A stretch of 64,000 bases of DNA, from the NCBI RefSeq assembly GCF_000242615.2, contig NZ_KI912268.1:1115462-1179461 (forward strand). The letters run 5' to 3'. Origin of the DNA: Holophaga foetida DSM 6591. GTDB taxonomy: Bacteria > Acidobacteriota > Holophagae > Holophagales > Holophagaceae. A program made the translations under genes and the position numbers. Below the pieces are notes generated by a model. That model worked only from the letters and a program-made list of their open reading frames with translations, was not told the origin of the DNA and ran no database searches. Positions 34,747-43,301 of this stretch are shown piece by piece (position 1 is the first letter of the stretch; every line of letters starts with the position of its first letter).

Positions 34747-36033
34747 ATGAGGCAAGAACCCGATTATCCCAAATTCAGGTGGTTCGTCCTGCTGGCTCTG
34801 GTTATCGCCACGGCCGCCTCCACCGTGCTCATGATTGCTCCAGCGCCCCTCATCGGCGAGATCTCAACCGCACTCGCCATCCACCCGGGCAACGCCACGA
34901 CCCTCCTGCTGGGAAGCTGGCAGATCGTCGGGGCCACCTCTTGTCTGGTGGCGGGGTTCTTCGTCGATCGCTTCGGCCCCGCAAAGCTGATGGTCGCAGG
35001 TTGCATCATACATATCGTACCGAGTCTGCTGTTTCCCCTGGCCGGAACGCACCTTGGATGGCTGCTGGTCTTGCGTATCATCCAGGCCTCGGGAGTGGGG
35101 CCGATCACCGCTGTCCTGGGCAGCCTGGCAGCCACCTGGTTTCCCGTCCGCCAGCGAGGGGCCGTGGCGGGGATCCAGGGAATGGCGACGTCGGCCGGTG
35201 TCCTGCTCGGATTCCTTATTTCCCCCGCAACCTACGTCCACACGTCGAGTTGGCTGGCAACCATGCAGTGGATGGTCGTGGCTCCCATCGTGGCCTTGAT
35301 CTTCTCCTGCGGAATCCTGTTCGGCCCCAAGCCACCGGCCTTCCAGCCCGACGAAGTCGACAGGTCGGATTCCGCATCAAAGGGGATCTTCGCCACGGCC
35401 CTGCGCTCGGGCAGCACATGGGTGCTGATCGCCTGCGTCTTCATCACGTGCTGGTTCTTCACCGGCGTGAACGACCTCATTCCTGGCTACATCGCGATAG
35501 CACCCCCGATGGGGCTGGGGTACGGGCCGGTGCTGGCGGGGAAGGTGATGGGCATATATCAGATATTGTTCATGCTTGGAGCATTCCTGATCGGGTTCAT
35601 CTTCGAAAAGATCTTCCGGGGGAATGCAAAAGCCACCCTTCGCTTCGGCTACCTGCTGTCCGCAGTGCTGATCTGCTCGATCCTCCTTCGCGTGGTCAAC
35701 CTCACTGCCCCGAGGCTGGGCGTGGTGCTCTCGATTGCAGGCTTCTTCGGGGCATGGCCCCTCCCCGTTGTCATGGCTTTCATCTCGATCAACTATCACC
35801 ACTCGATCGTTGGAAGACTCACGGGCCTTGCCTTCGGCATCGGCCTCTATGCCGGTGTGCCTGCCATTTTCGTAGGGGCGACGGCTCTCAAGCTCACCGG
35901 CAGCTATCACGCGTCCATCTATATTGTGACGGCTGTAGCCCTGATCGGTCTGGTGACCTCCCAGTTCCTCAAGCCTGATCGCCGAGGGAGTGAGGAGAAA
36001 CCAGCCCATCTGGATTCGTGCAGGGAGTCGTAG
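34747..36033 (+). CDS. MFS transporter
   Basis: 428 residues with 12 predicted membrane segments. The loop 2-3 motif is FVDRFGPAKLM (about 75-85), typical of MFS transporters. The central cytoplasmic loop is near 185-215. It lies 45 bp after the CocE hydrolase on the same strand and likely imports that enzyme's substrate or exports a product. It is convergent with the STAS-like gene at 36136. The specificity is unknown. Confidence 0.87.
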   Translation: MRQEPDYPKFRWFVLLALVIATAASTVLMIAPAPLIGEISTALAIHPGNATTLLLGSWQIVGATSCLVAGFFVDRFGPAKLMVAGCIIHIVPSLLFPLAGTHLGWLLVLRIIQASGVGPITAVLGSLAATWFPVRQRGAVAGIQGMATSAGVLLGFLISPATYVHTSSWLATMQWMVVAPIVALIFSCGILFGPKPPAFQPDEVDRSDSASKGIFATALRSGSTWVLIACVFITCWFFTGVNDLIPGYIAIAPPMGLGYGPVLAGKVMGIYQILFMLGAFLIGFIFEKIFRGNAKATLRFGYLLSAVLICSILLRVVNLTAPRLGVVLSIAGFFGAWPLPVVMAFISINYHHSIVGRLTGLAFGIGLYAGVPAIFVGATALKLTGSYHASIYIVTAVALIGLVTSQFLKPDRRGSEEKPAHLDSCRES

Positions 36034-36135
36034 CCCGGGATGTATGGAAGGCGTCTGCTTGCCAGGCGCCTTCCATTACATGCCTCATTGGATGCGGTGC
36101 AGCCCATCGCGCCACCCTTGCTCAGGCAGACGCTT

Positions 36136-36489
36136 TCACCCCTTCCCCACCAGATATTCCAGGGCCTCTTCCCGGGTCTTGGCGAAATACTGATCCTTGA
36201 CCACCGCCTGAGCGATGATGCGCTGGATCCCCTTGAGACCCACGAGGGCGGTATGGATGGAGCCCAGGGACTGGGTGACGGCCTTGACACTCTCGGCGGC
36301 GGCGGCCTTGAGGGCGTCGTTGGCGGAGCTGTTGCTCACATCGCTGCAGACCAGGTTGATCCTGTGCTCGATGGCGGTGCGGGTCACCTCGGGAAAGAGC
36401 CCGGCGGCCACATCCGGGTCCATCCCAGCACAATTGAAGAAGATGACCTTTTTGCCCTTGTGTTCGATGATCTGGATGAATTCAGACAT
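36136..36489 (-). CDS. Small STAS/SEC14-like protein, cassette copy 2
   Basis: 117 residues and about 79% identical to the protein at 29129. The longest shared stretch is ALVG followed by KGIQRIIAQAVVKDQ and then YFAKTREEAL. It follows the UroD-like gene at a 96-bp distance (19 bp in copy 1). AAAGGAGCACC precedes the start. In this copy no PhlG-like gene follows. High conservation beside diverged UroD proteins suggests the small protein interacts with something common to both systems. Confidence 0.72.
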   Translation of the reverse strand: MSEFIQIIEHKGKKVIFFNCAGMDPDVAAGLFPEVTRTAIEHRINLVCSDVSNSSANDALKAAAAESVKAVTQSLGSIHTALVGLKGIQRIIAQAVVKDQYFAKTREEALEYLVGKG

Positions 36490-36585
36490 GGTGGTGCTCC
36501 TTTAGGGGCAGTCGTGAAGAATCGGTGTCATTCGAGGCATTCCCATACCGCCCCTTAGGTTGCTGTGCGGCGTGGGGACAGTGTT

Positions 36586-37701
36586 TTACTTGCCGGAGGC
36601 CGCGGCCATCATGGCCACCACGTTCTCGACCTTGGCGTTGGCGGGGATATCGCAGCCCTGGGAGAGGATGAAGCCCGAGGGGCCCAGGTCCCGGATGAGC
36701 TTGGTGCTGTAGGCATAGACTTCATCGGGGGTGCCGAGGGTGAGCATGGTGGGGGGAACGTCGCCCATGACGCAGAGGTGTCCGTCCAGGACCTCCCGGG
36801 CCTTGTAGAGGTCGGTGGCGTGGTCCAGAGCCAGGACAGCGCTGCCCTTGGGCAGTTCTTTGAAGAACTCCAGGTCCCGATCCCATTCGCCATCGAAATG
36901 CAGGTAGGCCTTGGCGCCCTCCTCGTGGATGGCCTCGATGAGCTGGCGGTAGTAGGGCCAGACGAAGCGCTGCCAGATCTTGGGGGAGACCATGCCGCTG
37001 GAACCGCGCATGCCGTCGACCCAGAGCATCATGGGCTTGAACATCTTGATGATCTCGCGGGTGGAGGCGATGGTCTCGGCCATGGCCACATCCATGGCCT
37101 CCTGGACCTTGTCCGGGATCCTGCGGAGATCCACCATGAAGTTGGTGAGGCCACGGGCGCCGCAGAAGGGATCCATGGGAATGCCCGAGCCCGTGGGCGT
37201 GAGAACCGGGATGCCGGCCTGGGCGAAGTTCTGGGTGGCCTGGGGCAGGAAGCCGAAGGCCGCACCGACCTTGGGCAGGAGCGCTTTGTCCCGGAGCCGG
37301 GAACCCACGAAGTCCACCCGGAACTCGTCGAAGCCCTCCTGGATGATGGTGTCATAGTCCTCGACGGTCATAAGGGGCTCTTCGTCCACCTGCCAGAGAC
37401 TGCCCTCGGGGAGGTCCCGGCCGGGGATCTTCACGTTGGACATCCACAGGAAGCTGAAGAGGGCTTCATTGCAAACGGGCATCAGGAAGCCGTCAAAATC
37501 CCCCAGGGAAGTGAGGGACTGAAGCACGGTCCGGTTGGCGGTCTCGGCGTCCGTGCAGAATTTGGAGAGGGGAACCCCCAGGTGGTTGGCACAGAAGGCG
37601 TCCGCCATGAGCACGAGCGGCACACGATCTGGGGTTTCGAGGTTCGCCGCGGCGCTGATCCGCGCATAGCGTTCCTGGAATAGAGCCTGTTTGTTTTCCA
37701 T
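36586..37701 (-). CDS. UroD/MtaA-like methyltransferase-family protein, cassette copy 2
   Basis: 371 residues. It has the same family features as the copy at 29502 but only moderate similarity (conserved blocks ETPDRVPLV, LFKGx-like turns, TPDEVYAYS, GFILSQGCDIP). Putative metal site: His268 and Asp270 (YLHFDGEW) and Cys350 (SQGCD). ATG 37701 follows GGAGG; the frame to 37812 is non-coding promoter sequence. Divergence in the N-terminal half suggests a different substrate from copy 1. Confidence 0.8.
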   Translation of the reverse strand: MENKQALFQERYARISAAANLETPDRVPLVLMADAFCANHLGVPLSKFCTDAETANRTVLQSLTSLGDFDGFLMPVCNEALFSFLWMSNVKIPGRDLPEGSLWQVDEEPLMTVEDYDTIIQEGFDEFRVDFVGSRLRDKALLPKVGAAFGFLPQATQNFAQAGIPVLTPTGSGIPMDPFCGARGLTNFMVDLRRIPDKVQEAMDVAMAETIASTREIIKMFKPMMLWVDGMRGSSGMVSPKIWQRFVWPYYRQLIEAIHEEGAKAYLHFDGEWDRDLEFFKELPKGSAVLALDHATDLYKAREVLDGHLCVMGDVPPTMLTLGTPDEVYAYSTKLIRDLGPSGFILSQGCDIPANAKVENVVAMMAAASGK

Positions 37702-37873
37702 CACTGAACCTCCATCAAGGGGCACAAGGCCTCTGGAGCCTGAAGGAATCAGGCCCGCCAAATACGTAGGACACCGTTGAAAGCGAAAGGGGCGGCTATG
37801 CGTTAACCACAAGCCTTAACACTTGAATTGAATTCATTGTTTCGGAGCCAGCCCTGGACCGCCACAGGATCCC

Positions 37874-37904
37874 CTTAGCATTTCCGATGAATCGGCTAGC
37901 ACTT
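37874..37904. promoter_or_regulatory. Paired 10-mer operator candidate, cassette copy 2
   Basis: CTTAGCATTT (37874-37883) and GCTAGCACTT (37895-37904), again exactly 21 bp apart. They lie 173 bp upstream of the UroD start and 31 bp past the AraC stop, matching copy 1 in sequence and position. Confidence 0.72.
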
Positions 37905-37934
37905 TTGATCGCAGCAGCCCAGAGCAGAAGCTCA

Positions 37935-38984
37935 TCAGTCCTTGGCTTTGAGCCGGACTCGAAATTGCTCAGGCGTCTGCCCCATGGCCTTGGTGAAGGC
38001 GCGGTGGAAGCTGGGAGGCTGGGCATAGCCGAGCTGAAAGGCGATTTCCTTGATCGAGAGCCTGGGATCCTGGAGGAGTTGCTTGGCCCGCTCCAGGACC
38101 ACCTCATTCAGGATGGCCCGGAAGGAGGCCCCCTCCCTGGCGAGGCTCGCCCTAAGGGCCTGCTCTGAAAGCTCCAGACGGCGCGCGATCTCCCGGACGC
38201 CCGGGGGGCTGTCCAGGTCCGAGTCCATCAGGATCCGACGGATCTGGCGCTGAAGGTGGGTCCTGCCGAATTCCTCCTCGAGCATGGCCTTGAAACGCAG
38301 CTCGCAGAACTGCTTCACATCCTCATCCGCCAGGAGCAGGGAGCGATCCGCCCAGGCGGCCGGAAAGCGCCAACCATTGAAGGGCTGGTCGAAGTCGCAG
38401 GGAAAGGGAAGGAACTGACGATAGAGCCCTGCGTGTTCAGGGGCCGGAAAGGCCAGCAGCCCCCGACAGGACGACCAGTCCAGATCCGGAAGCACTTCCG
38501 AAATCATGCGGATGCCCGTCACCAGGGCCTGCTCGATCAGGGTGACGTGACTCGCCAGGGAAGGTGGCGAGGGCTCGTAGCGGGCAACGGCCCATTCCCC
38601 CTCCACTGCGACATGCAGGCGCAGGAAGTGCCCCCAGCAGAACTCGAAGTAATCGGAAGCAAAGCGGTTGGCCTGACCGAATGTGCCCTGGGTCAGCATG
38701 TTGAAACCGCTCAAGCCGAAGGTCCCATGGCGTTTCCGGGCCCCCAGCCTGAGCCCCAGCCCGGGGATCCGCCCCTCCTTGTCCAGCCGACCCAGGGCGG
38801 AGAGATAGTTCTCGTAACTGAGGCGTCCCGTCAGCTCCCGGAAGTCCTCCTCGCCCAGCCCGATGTCATCCAGGAGCCTAGCATAGTCCTCGCCCTGCCC
38901 CGCTTCCCGCATCACAGCCCCCAGATCCTCGAAGTAGTGCTTGAGGATCCGATGGAGTTCGCTATTAAGGGAGGGCTGGGTCAT
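37935..38984 (-). CDS. AraC-family transcriptional regulator, cassette copy 2
   Basis: 349 residues, same domain layout as 30820: N-terminal arabinose-binding-like domain, C-terminal AraC double helix-turn-helix (VREIARRLELSEQALRASL, IKEIAFQLGYAQPPSFHRAF). The DNA-reading helices are very close to copy 1, which fits the shared 10-mers; the ligand domain differs more. It is located immediately upstream of the UroD-like gene and probably regulates it. Confidence 0.88.
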   Translation of the reverse strand: MTQPSLNSELHRILKHYFEDLGAVMREAGQGEDYARLLDDIGLGEEDFRELTGRLSYENYLSALGRLDKEGRIPGLGLRLGARKRHGTFGLSGFNMLTQGTFGQANRFASDYFEFCWGHFLRLHVAVEGEWAVARYEPSPPSLASHVTLIEQALVTGIRMISEVLPDLDWSSCRGLLAFPAPEHAGLYRQFLPFPCDFDQPFNGWRFPAAWADRSLLLADEDVKQFCELRFKAMLEEEFGRTHLQRQIRRILMDSDLDSPPGVREIARRLELSEQALRASLAREGASFRAILNEVVLERAKQLLQDPRLSIKEIAFQLGYAQPPSFHRAFTKAMGQTPEQFRVRLKAKD

Positions 38985-39172
38985 GGGTCAGATGACAGGT
39001 TAGCGGGTTGTGCCCACAGCTTTCCATCGGTGGAGAACGATTAAGGAGCCAGAATTCCCTGATCTTCCATCCCGAAGCCATGGACCCTGGTAGCCTGGCC
39101 GGAGAGAAAGCGGATGCACGAATTCGGGTTGGCCCTTCAGATCCTCGAAATGGGTGACATCCCGCTACGGCC

Positions 39173-40054
39173 TCAGCCATCCATCGCCTCCAGGAAGCGC
39201 CCGAGGAAGGGGTGGGGGCTCTTCCGGGGCCAGACCATGAGGTCCTGGACCACCGCATCTTCGCCCTCCATGTCGATGCAGCGCAGCTTGTAATTGGGGT
39301 AGGACTCCACCATATGCCGGGTGAGTACGGCCACCCCGACCCCGGACTCCACCAGGAGCAGAATGGTCTCGAAGTCGCTGGCCCACTGAGCAATCTGGAG
39401 GGCGAACCCGTGCCTCGCACAGCGCCGCTCAAGGGTCTCCACCGCCAGGGGAGCCTGGTCGGCCTGCTCAATGACGATCTTCTGGCCCCGGAGATCGGCA
39501 TAGGTCATGGAGCTCCGGCCCGCCAGGGGGTGGTCCGGCCGGAGCACGACCACGGAGGGGCTGCTCCGCAGGACACGGCTCCGGAAGGCCGGGTCGTCCT
39601 TCCAGCCCACGGAGAGGGTGAAGCCGACCTGGATCTCACCCTCCTTCAGGGCCTGGGCGAGACCGGCAAGGCTGAAGCGCTTCATTCGGATCGCCACCCC
39701 GGGGTGGAGGGTCCGGAGGCGATGGAGGCGCTCCGGCAGCCAGGTGGTCTCGGTGGCCCCGAAGAAGCCGACAGTGAAGGCTGGGCCTTGCCCTTCCTCC
39801 GCCTGACGCATCCTCGCCACCACCTCGTCGTATTCCTGGACCATCCGGGACACGGTTTCCAGGAAAAGCTCACCGGAGGCCGTCAGGCGCACGCTGTGGG
39901 TATCCCGCAGAAAGAGGCGCACCCCGAGGTGGGCCTCCAGGCTGGCGATCTGCTGGCTGACCCCCGGCTGGCTCATGAAGAGGGAGGCCGCGGCCCGGGT
40001 AAAACTCCGAATCCGGGCCACGGCCAGGAAGCACTTGAGCTGCCTTACATCCAT
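39173..40054 (-). CDS. LysR-family transcriptional regulator
   Basis: 293 residues. The N-terminal winged helix is MDVRQLKCFLAVARIRSFTR, then SLFMSQPGVSQQI. The C-terminal periplasmic-binding-like effector domain spans about 90-290. Start 40054 is the canonical LysR start. It is divergent from the HbpS-ferredoxin-flavoprotein operon, with a long palindrome between them, so it most likely controls that operon. Confidence 0.9.
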   Translation of the reverse strand: MDVRQLKCFLAVARIRSFTRAAASLFMSQPGVSQQIASLEAHLGVRLFLRDTHSVRLTASGELFLETVSRMVQEYDEVVARMRQAEEGQGPAFTVGFFGATETTWLPERLHRLRTLHPGVAIRMKRFSLAGLAQALKEGEIQVGFTLSVGWKDDPAFRSRVLRSSPSVVVLRPDHPLAGRSSMTYADLRGQKIVIEQADQAPLAVETLERRCARHGFALQIAQWASDFETILLLVESGVGVAVLTRHMVESYPNYKLRCIDMEGEDAVVQDLMVWPRKSPHPFLGRFLEAMDG

Positions 40055-40087
40055 GGGGCCCCCGAATCCTGGCAGCATCCTGCCATG

Positions 40088-40122
40088 GGGTGTGGTTATT
40101 GCCAATGGTTATAACCACACCC
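40088..40122. promoter_or_regulatory. 12-bp-arm palindrome, LysR operator candidate
   Basis: GGGTGTGGTTAT (40088-40099) is perfectly complementary to ATAACCACACCC (40111-40122) across an 11-base spacer. It lies 34 bp upstream of the LysR start and 121 bp upstream of the HbpS-like start. Size and location fit a LysR recognition site. Confidence 0.7.
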
Positions 40123-40242
40123 GGAAGCTTTATTTCCCGTGCCGCCTCCGGCCGCCTATGCTCGACCCAGCCCCCACATAACAAGCGATGCCACCGGCTT
40201 CCCGGGTCGGCGTCAGCCTGCCCGGGGGAAAGGGAGGTGCCC

Positions 40243-40746
40243 ATGTTCATGAAGGTGTCCATCGGCCTGGAGGAAGCCATGGGGGCGATCCAGGCCATGC
40301 TCGATGAGGTCCGCTCGAACCCGGACCGCTACTGGCAGCATGGCGGGCTGGCCGTAGTCGATGACCGGGGCAAGCTGATCGCCTTCGCCAAGATGGACTC
40401 GTCCCACCAGATCCCGGGTGATGTGGCCATCCGCAAGGCCTGGACCGCGGCCATCTGCTGCCAGGACAACGACCGGGCCGACGCCATGCTGAAGAAGGGC
40501 GGCGCCCTCCTGGAGGAGTTCTGCGCCGGCGGGACCTCCATCCCGGGCGGGGTCGCGATCTTCGATCTGGGACAGGAAGGGGGAGATCTGGGGCCGGGCC
40601 ACGCCCGTCCGCCCTTCCGCCGGACCTGCATGGGAGCCATCGGCGTGGGAGGGGTGGGTCTTCCCCCCGAGGACTATGCGGTCGCCCTGGTGGGACTGCG
40701 CCACATCCAGCAGCGGCTCTGGCCCGGCCAGGAGGATGCGCGATGA
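40243..40746 (+). CDS. HbpS/GlcG-like protein (heme-binding domain family)
   Basis: 167 residues of the GlcG/HbpS family: HGGLAVVDDRGKLIAFAKMD, SHQIPGDVAIRKAWTAA and the C-terminal GAIGVGGVGLPPEDYAVAL. Some members bind heme or cobalamin or act as redox-sensor partners; others have no known role. ATG 40243 follows GGGAGG. It overlaps the ferredoxin start by ATGA. No signal peptide, so it is cytoplasmic. It probably assists the downstream flavoenzyme. Confidence 0.82.
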   Translation: MFMKVSIGLEEAMGAIQAMLDEVRSNPDRYWQHGGLAVVDDRGKLIAFAKMDSSHQIPGDVAIRKAWTAAICCQDNDRADAMLKKGGALLEEFCAGGTSIPGGVAIFDLGQEGGDLGPGHARPPFRRTCMGAIGVGGVGLPPEDYAVALVGLRHIQQRLWPGQEDAR

Positions 40747-40976
40747 ACACCCTCACGATTGATGACGCCCGCTGCATCGGCTGCGGCAATTGCTTCAAGG
40801 CCTGTTTTGTGGATGTCTTCCGCTGGGATGCCGTCCGGGAGCGGCCCATCGTGGCCTATCCCGAAGACTGCGTGGAGTGCAACAAGTGCGAGCTCGCCTG
40901 CCCCGTGGAATGCCTGCAGGTCCAGCCCGACTATGCGGGCATCACCTGGCCCGAGATCATTGAGGAGCAGCCATGA
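40743..40976 (+). CDS. Two-cluster [4Fe-4S] ferredoxin
   Basis: 77 residues. Ligand sets are CIGCGNCFKAC (about 11-21) and CVECNKCELAC followed by PVEC (about 44-58). The spacing is like that of AprB-type and flavoprotein-associated ferredoxins. It overlaps the genes on both sides by 4 bp, so the three proteins are made together. It should transfer electrons to or from the flavoprotein. Confidence 0.9.
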   Translation: MNTLTIDDARCIGCGNCFKACFVDVFRWDAVRERPIVAYPEDCVECNKCELACPVECLQVQPDYAGITWPEIIEEQP

Positions 40977-42664
40977 GCACGAACCAGGAGCAGACCGGTG
41001 TGCTGGTGATCGGTGGCGGTATCGCGGGACTGGCTGCGGCCATCTCCGCCAAGGAGGCGGCCCCGGAGGTCGACGTCCTGGTGGTGGACAAGGGCACCTG
41101 CGGATGGGGCGGCAAGGCCAACAAGGGGGGCGGCAACCTGGCCTTCCTGGCCCCTGGAGACGATGTGGAGGCCTTCATGCGCTTCCGGGTGGAGGAGATC
41201 GGCTGCGGCCTGGAGGACCAGGCCATGCTGCGGGACTTCATCACCTCCTGCCATGGGATCCTGGGGCGCCTGGAATCCTGGGGCGTGAAGGTCTTCCATG
41301 AGCCCGACGGCAGCTACACCTATGTCCGCTGGATCGAGGGGATGCCCTGGCGGATGGCCCTCTGCGAGCAGGACATCACCGAGTGCATGGCCCGCCGGGC
41401 CCGGGAACTCGGGGTCCGGACCCTGGATCACGTGACCCTGGTGGATCTCCTCAAGGAGGGCGGAAGGGTCAGCGGCGCCTGGGGCTTCAGCCTCCTGGAC
41501 GGCGCCGAGCACCTGGTTCGGGCCGGTGCCGTGGTGCTGGCCAACGGCAACCAGAACTACCGGCTGATGCGGCGCTGGGCCAGTGCCAGGGGGGACGGGA
41601 TCGCCGCCGCCTGGCGCGCCGGGGCCGCCATGGTCAATGCCGAGTTCGGGAGCTACAGCGCCTGGGTGTTCGCGGACACCAAGGAGGTCTGCCAGGGCGC
41701 GGAGGACGTCCTCTACAACGCCCGGGGAGAGAGCATCTCGAAGCGGGTGCGACCGGTGATGGAGGCGGACGGGCACTCAAAGGAGATCGTGGCCTGGTGG
41801 CGGGAGATGCAGGCCGGGAACGGACCTATCCGCGCCAACATGGCCGAGAATCAGATCGCCGCCCTTTCCGCCCGGGCCTTCCATTCCGATGGCGTGGCCG
41901 TGCGGCCCATCACCACGGCCTTCTGGACCCGTACCATCGGGAAGGCCATGGCTGCCTCCCGCCAGAAAGGCCCCATGCAGGAGGTCCATCCCGGCTTCAT
42001 CGGCGAACTGTCCCCCCTGAAGGTGGACCGCCGAATGGAGACTACGGTACCGGGCCTGTTCGCGGCCGGGGACATCTGCGCCTCCGGCACCGGCTGGCCC
42101 GGCGCGGTCCCGGCCCCCCCGGGGCGCCTCCGGGGCAGTGGCATGATGAACGCCCTCTGGACCGCTCTCAAGGCCGGTCCGGCGGCGGCGGAGACCGCGG
42201 TGGGCCGGGAGCCCCTTTCCCCCGACCCCGTCCAGGTGGAGGCGATCCGCCAGCGGGTCTTCGCGCCTCTGCGCCATGAGAGCGGGATCGCTCCCATGGC
42301 CATCGTCCGGGAGATCCAGGCCCTGATGGCCCCCGTGGGGAACACCATCTGCAAATCCGAGGCCCGGATGGAACGCGCCCTTGGCGCCCTGGAGGACATC
42401 CGGCGGCGCCTGCCGGACCTGCGGGCAGGCGACTGGCACCACCTCTCGGCCTGCAACGAGGTCCACGCCATGGTCCTCTGCGCTGAGCTCTTCTTCCGAG
42501 CCTCCCTGGCCCGCCGGGAGTCCCGGGGCTGGCACCTCCGGGAGGACTTCCCGGAGCGGGACGACCGGCACTTCCAGCACTGGGTGGTCCTCCACCAAGA
42601 AGACGGCGCCGTTAAGGTCACGACCGAAGCCATCCCGGGCCTCAAGCCAATCACTTCCCGATAG
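40973..42664 (+). CDS. FAD-dependent oxidoreductase (fumarate reductase/AprA-like flavoprotein)
   Basis: 563 residues. The N-terminal FAD dinucleotide fold is VLVIGGGIAGLAAA. Succinate dehydrogenase/fumarate reductase-type flavoprotein features are VLANGNQNYRL, GLFAAGDICASGT and a C-terminal helical domain. The dedicated ferredoxin and the absence of a membrane anchor suggest a soluble reductase for an activated double bond or similar. I do not see enough to name the substrate. Probably LysR-induced. Confidence 0.83.
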   Translation: MSTNQEQTGVLVIGGGIAGLAAAISAKEAAPEVDVLVVDKGTCGWGGKANKGGGNLAFLAPGDDVEAFMRFRVEEIGCGLEDQAMLRDFITSCHGILGRLESWGVKVFHEPDGSYTYVRWIEGMPWRMALCEQDITECMARRARELGVRTLDHVTLVDLLKEGGRVSGAWGFSLLDGAEHLVRAGAVVLANGNQNYRLMRRWASARGDGIAAAWRAGAAMVNAEFGSYSAWVFADTKEVCQGAEDVLYNARGESISKRVRPVMEADGHSKEIVAWWREMQAGNGPIRANMAENQIAALSARAFHSDGVAVRPITTAFWTRTIGKAMAASRQKGPMQEVHPGFIGELSPLKVDRRMETTVPGLFAAGDICASGTGWPGAVPAPPGRLRGSGMMNALWTALKAGPAAAETAVGREPLSPDPVQVEAIRQRVFAPLRHESGIAPMAIVREIQALMAPVGNTICKSEARMERALGALEDIRRRLPDLRAGDWHHLSACNEVHAMVLCAELFFRASLARRESRGWHLREDFPERDDRHFQHWVVLHQEDGAVKVTTEAIPGLKPITSR

Positions 42665-42750
42665 ATCGCCAAGTCCTTGCCCTTTAAGACCTTGAACACC
42701 CCACGAACATTCCGGGGCCGTCCCCAGGGCAAGGTCTTCCATCCGAAGGC

Positions 42751-43143
42751 TCATGCGACATCCCCCTTCAGGGCCAAGAGGACCCCCTCCATGTCCTCGC
42801 GGAAGGCCAGGGTCCGTTCCGCGTTCTCCCGGACTCCTTCCGGGTTGTTGTCGTAAAGCCTCCGGTGGCATGCCCGGGCGCACTGGCAGAGGCCGTAGTC
42901 GCCCTGCACCGTGAAGATCCGGTCCTCCGGGCTCGGGAAGGGGTGGAAGCCCGCGCGGTACATGTCCCGCAAGCCGTAGCGGGCGATGAAGGGGGCAAAG
43001 TTCTCGGTGAAGCGGGGTCCGGCATAGCTCAGTCCCGCGGCGTCCGAGAGCCCCGCCCCTCCCCCGATGACCAGGAAATCGGCCTCCCCCAGAGCCTCAG
43101 AGGCCCGGGTGAGGCGGTTGCGGTAGTCGGCGGAGTCGTTCAT
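42751..43143 (-). pseudogene. Sir2-like deacylase (SirTM type) remnant with internal deletion
   Basis: 130 residues. The N-terminal NAD loop FLVIGGGAGLSDAAGL and YAGPRFTENF are intact, as is the C-terminal RIFTVQGDYGLCQC. In Sir2 relatives about 60 residues, including the TTNVD catalytic segment, lie between HPFPSPED and RIFTVQGD. Here they are joined directly and in frame. The catalytic core is therefore missing, so the product should be inactive. The neighbouring flavoprotein operon is convergent and unrelated. Confidence 0.72.
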
Positions 43144-43245
43144 GTCGGGCACCAGGATAGAGGCGGGGATTCCATATCTCCCAGGCTTAGACGCCAGAAC
43201 GGCGGCATGGGTTAGCGGCGATCTGTGATTCCCTGCAGGAAGGAT

Positions 43246-43286
43246 TTGACAAAATCAGAATTCAAATTCTAGAATTTGAATTCTGA
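43246..43286 (+). promoter_or_regulatory. Promoter overlapped by a perfect 32-bp palindrome (TetR operator)
   Basis: TTGACA (43246-43251) and TAGAAT (43270-43275) with an 18-bp spacer. The palindrome at 43255-43286 is perfect over 32 bp, centred on CTAG at 43269-43272, and covers the spacer and the -10 box. It ends 15 bp before the TetR start, so occupation would block transcription of the whole efflux operon. Confidence 0.82.
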
Positions 43287-43301
43287 TAATGAGGAGCCAG
43301 G

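Noticed and set aside
40243..42664. Adenylylsulfate reductase (AprBA) for sulfate reduction
   Set aside because: The flavoprotein and ferredoxin are only generally similar, the ferredoxin lacks the AprB tail, and no sat or qmo gene is present.
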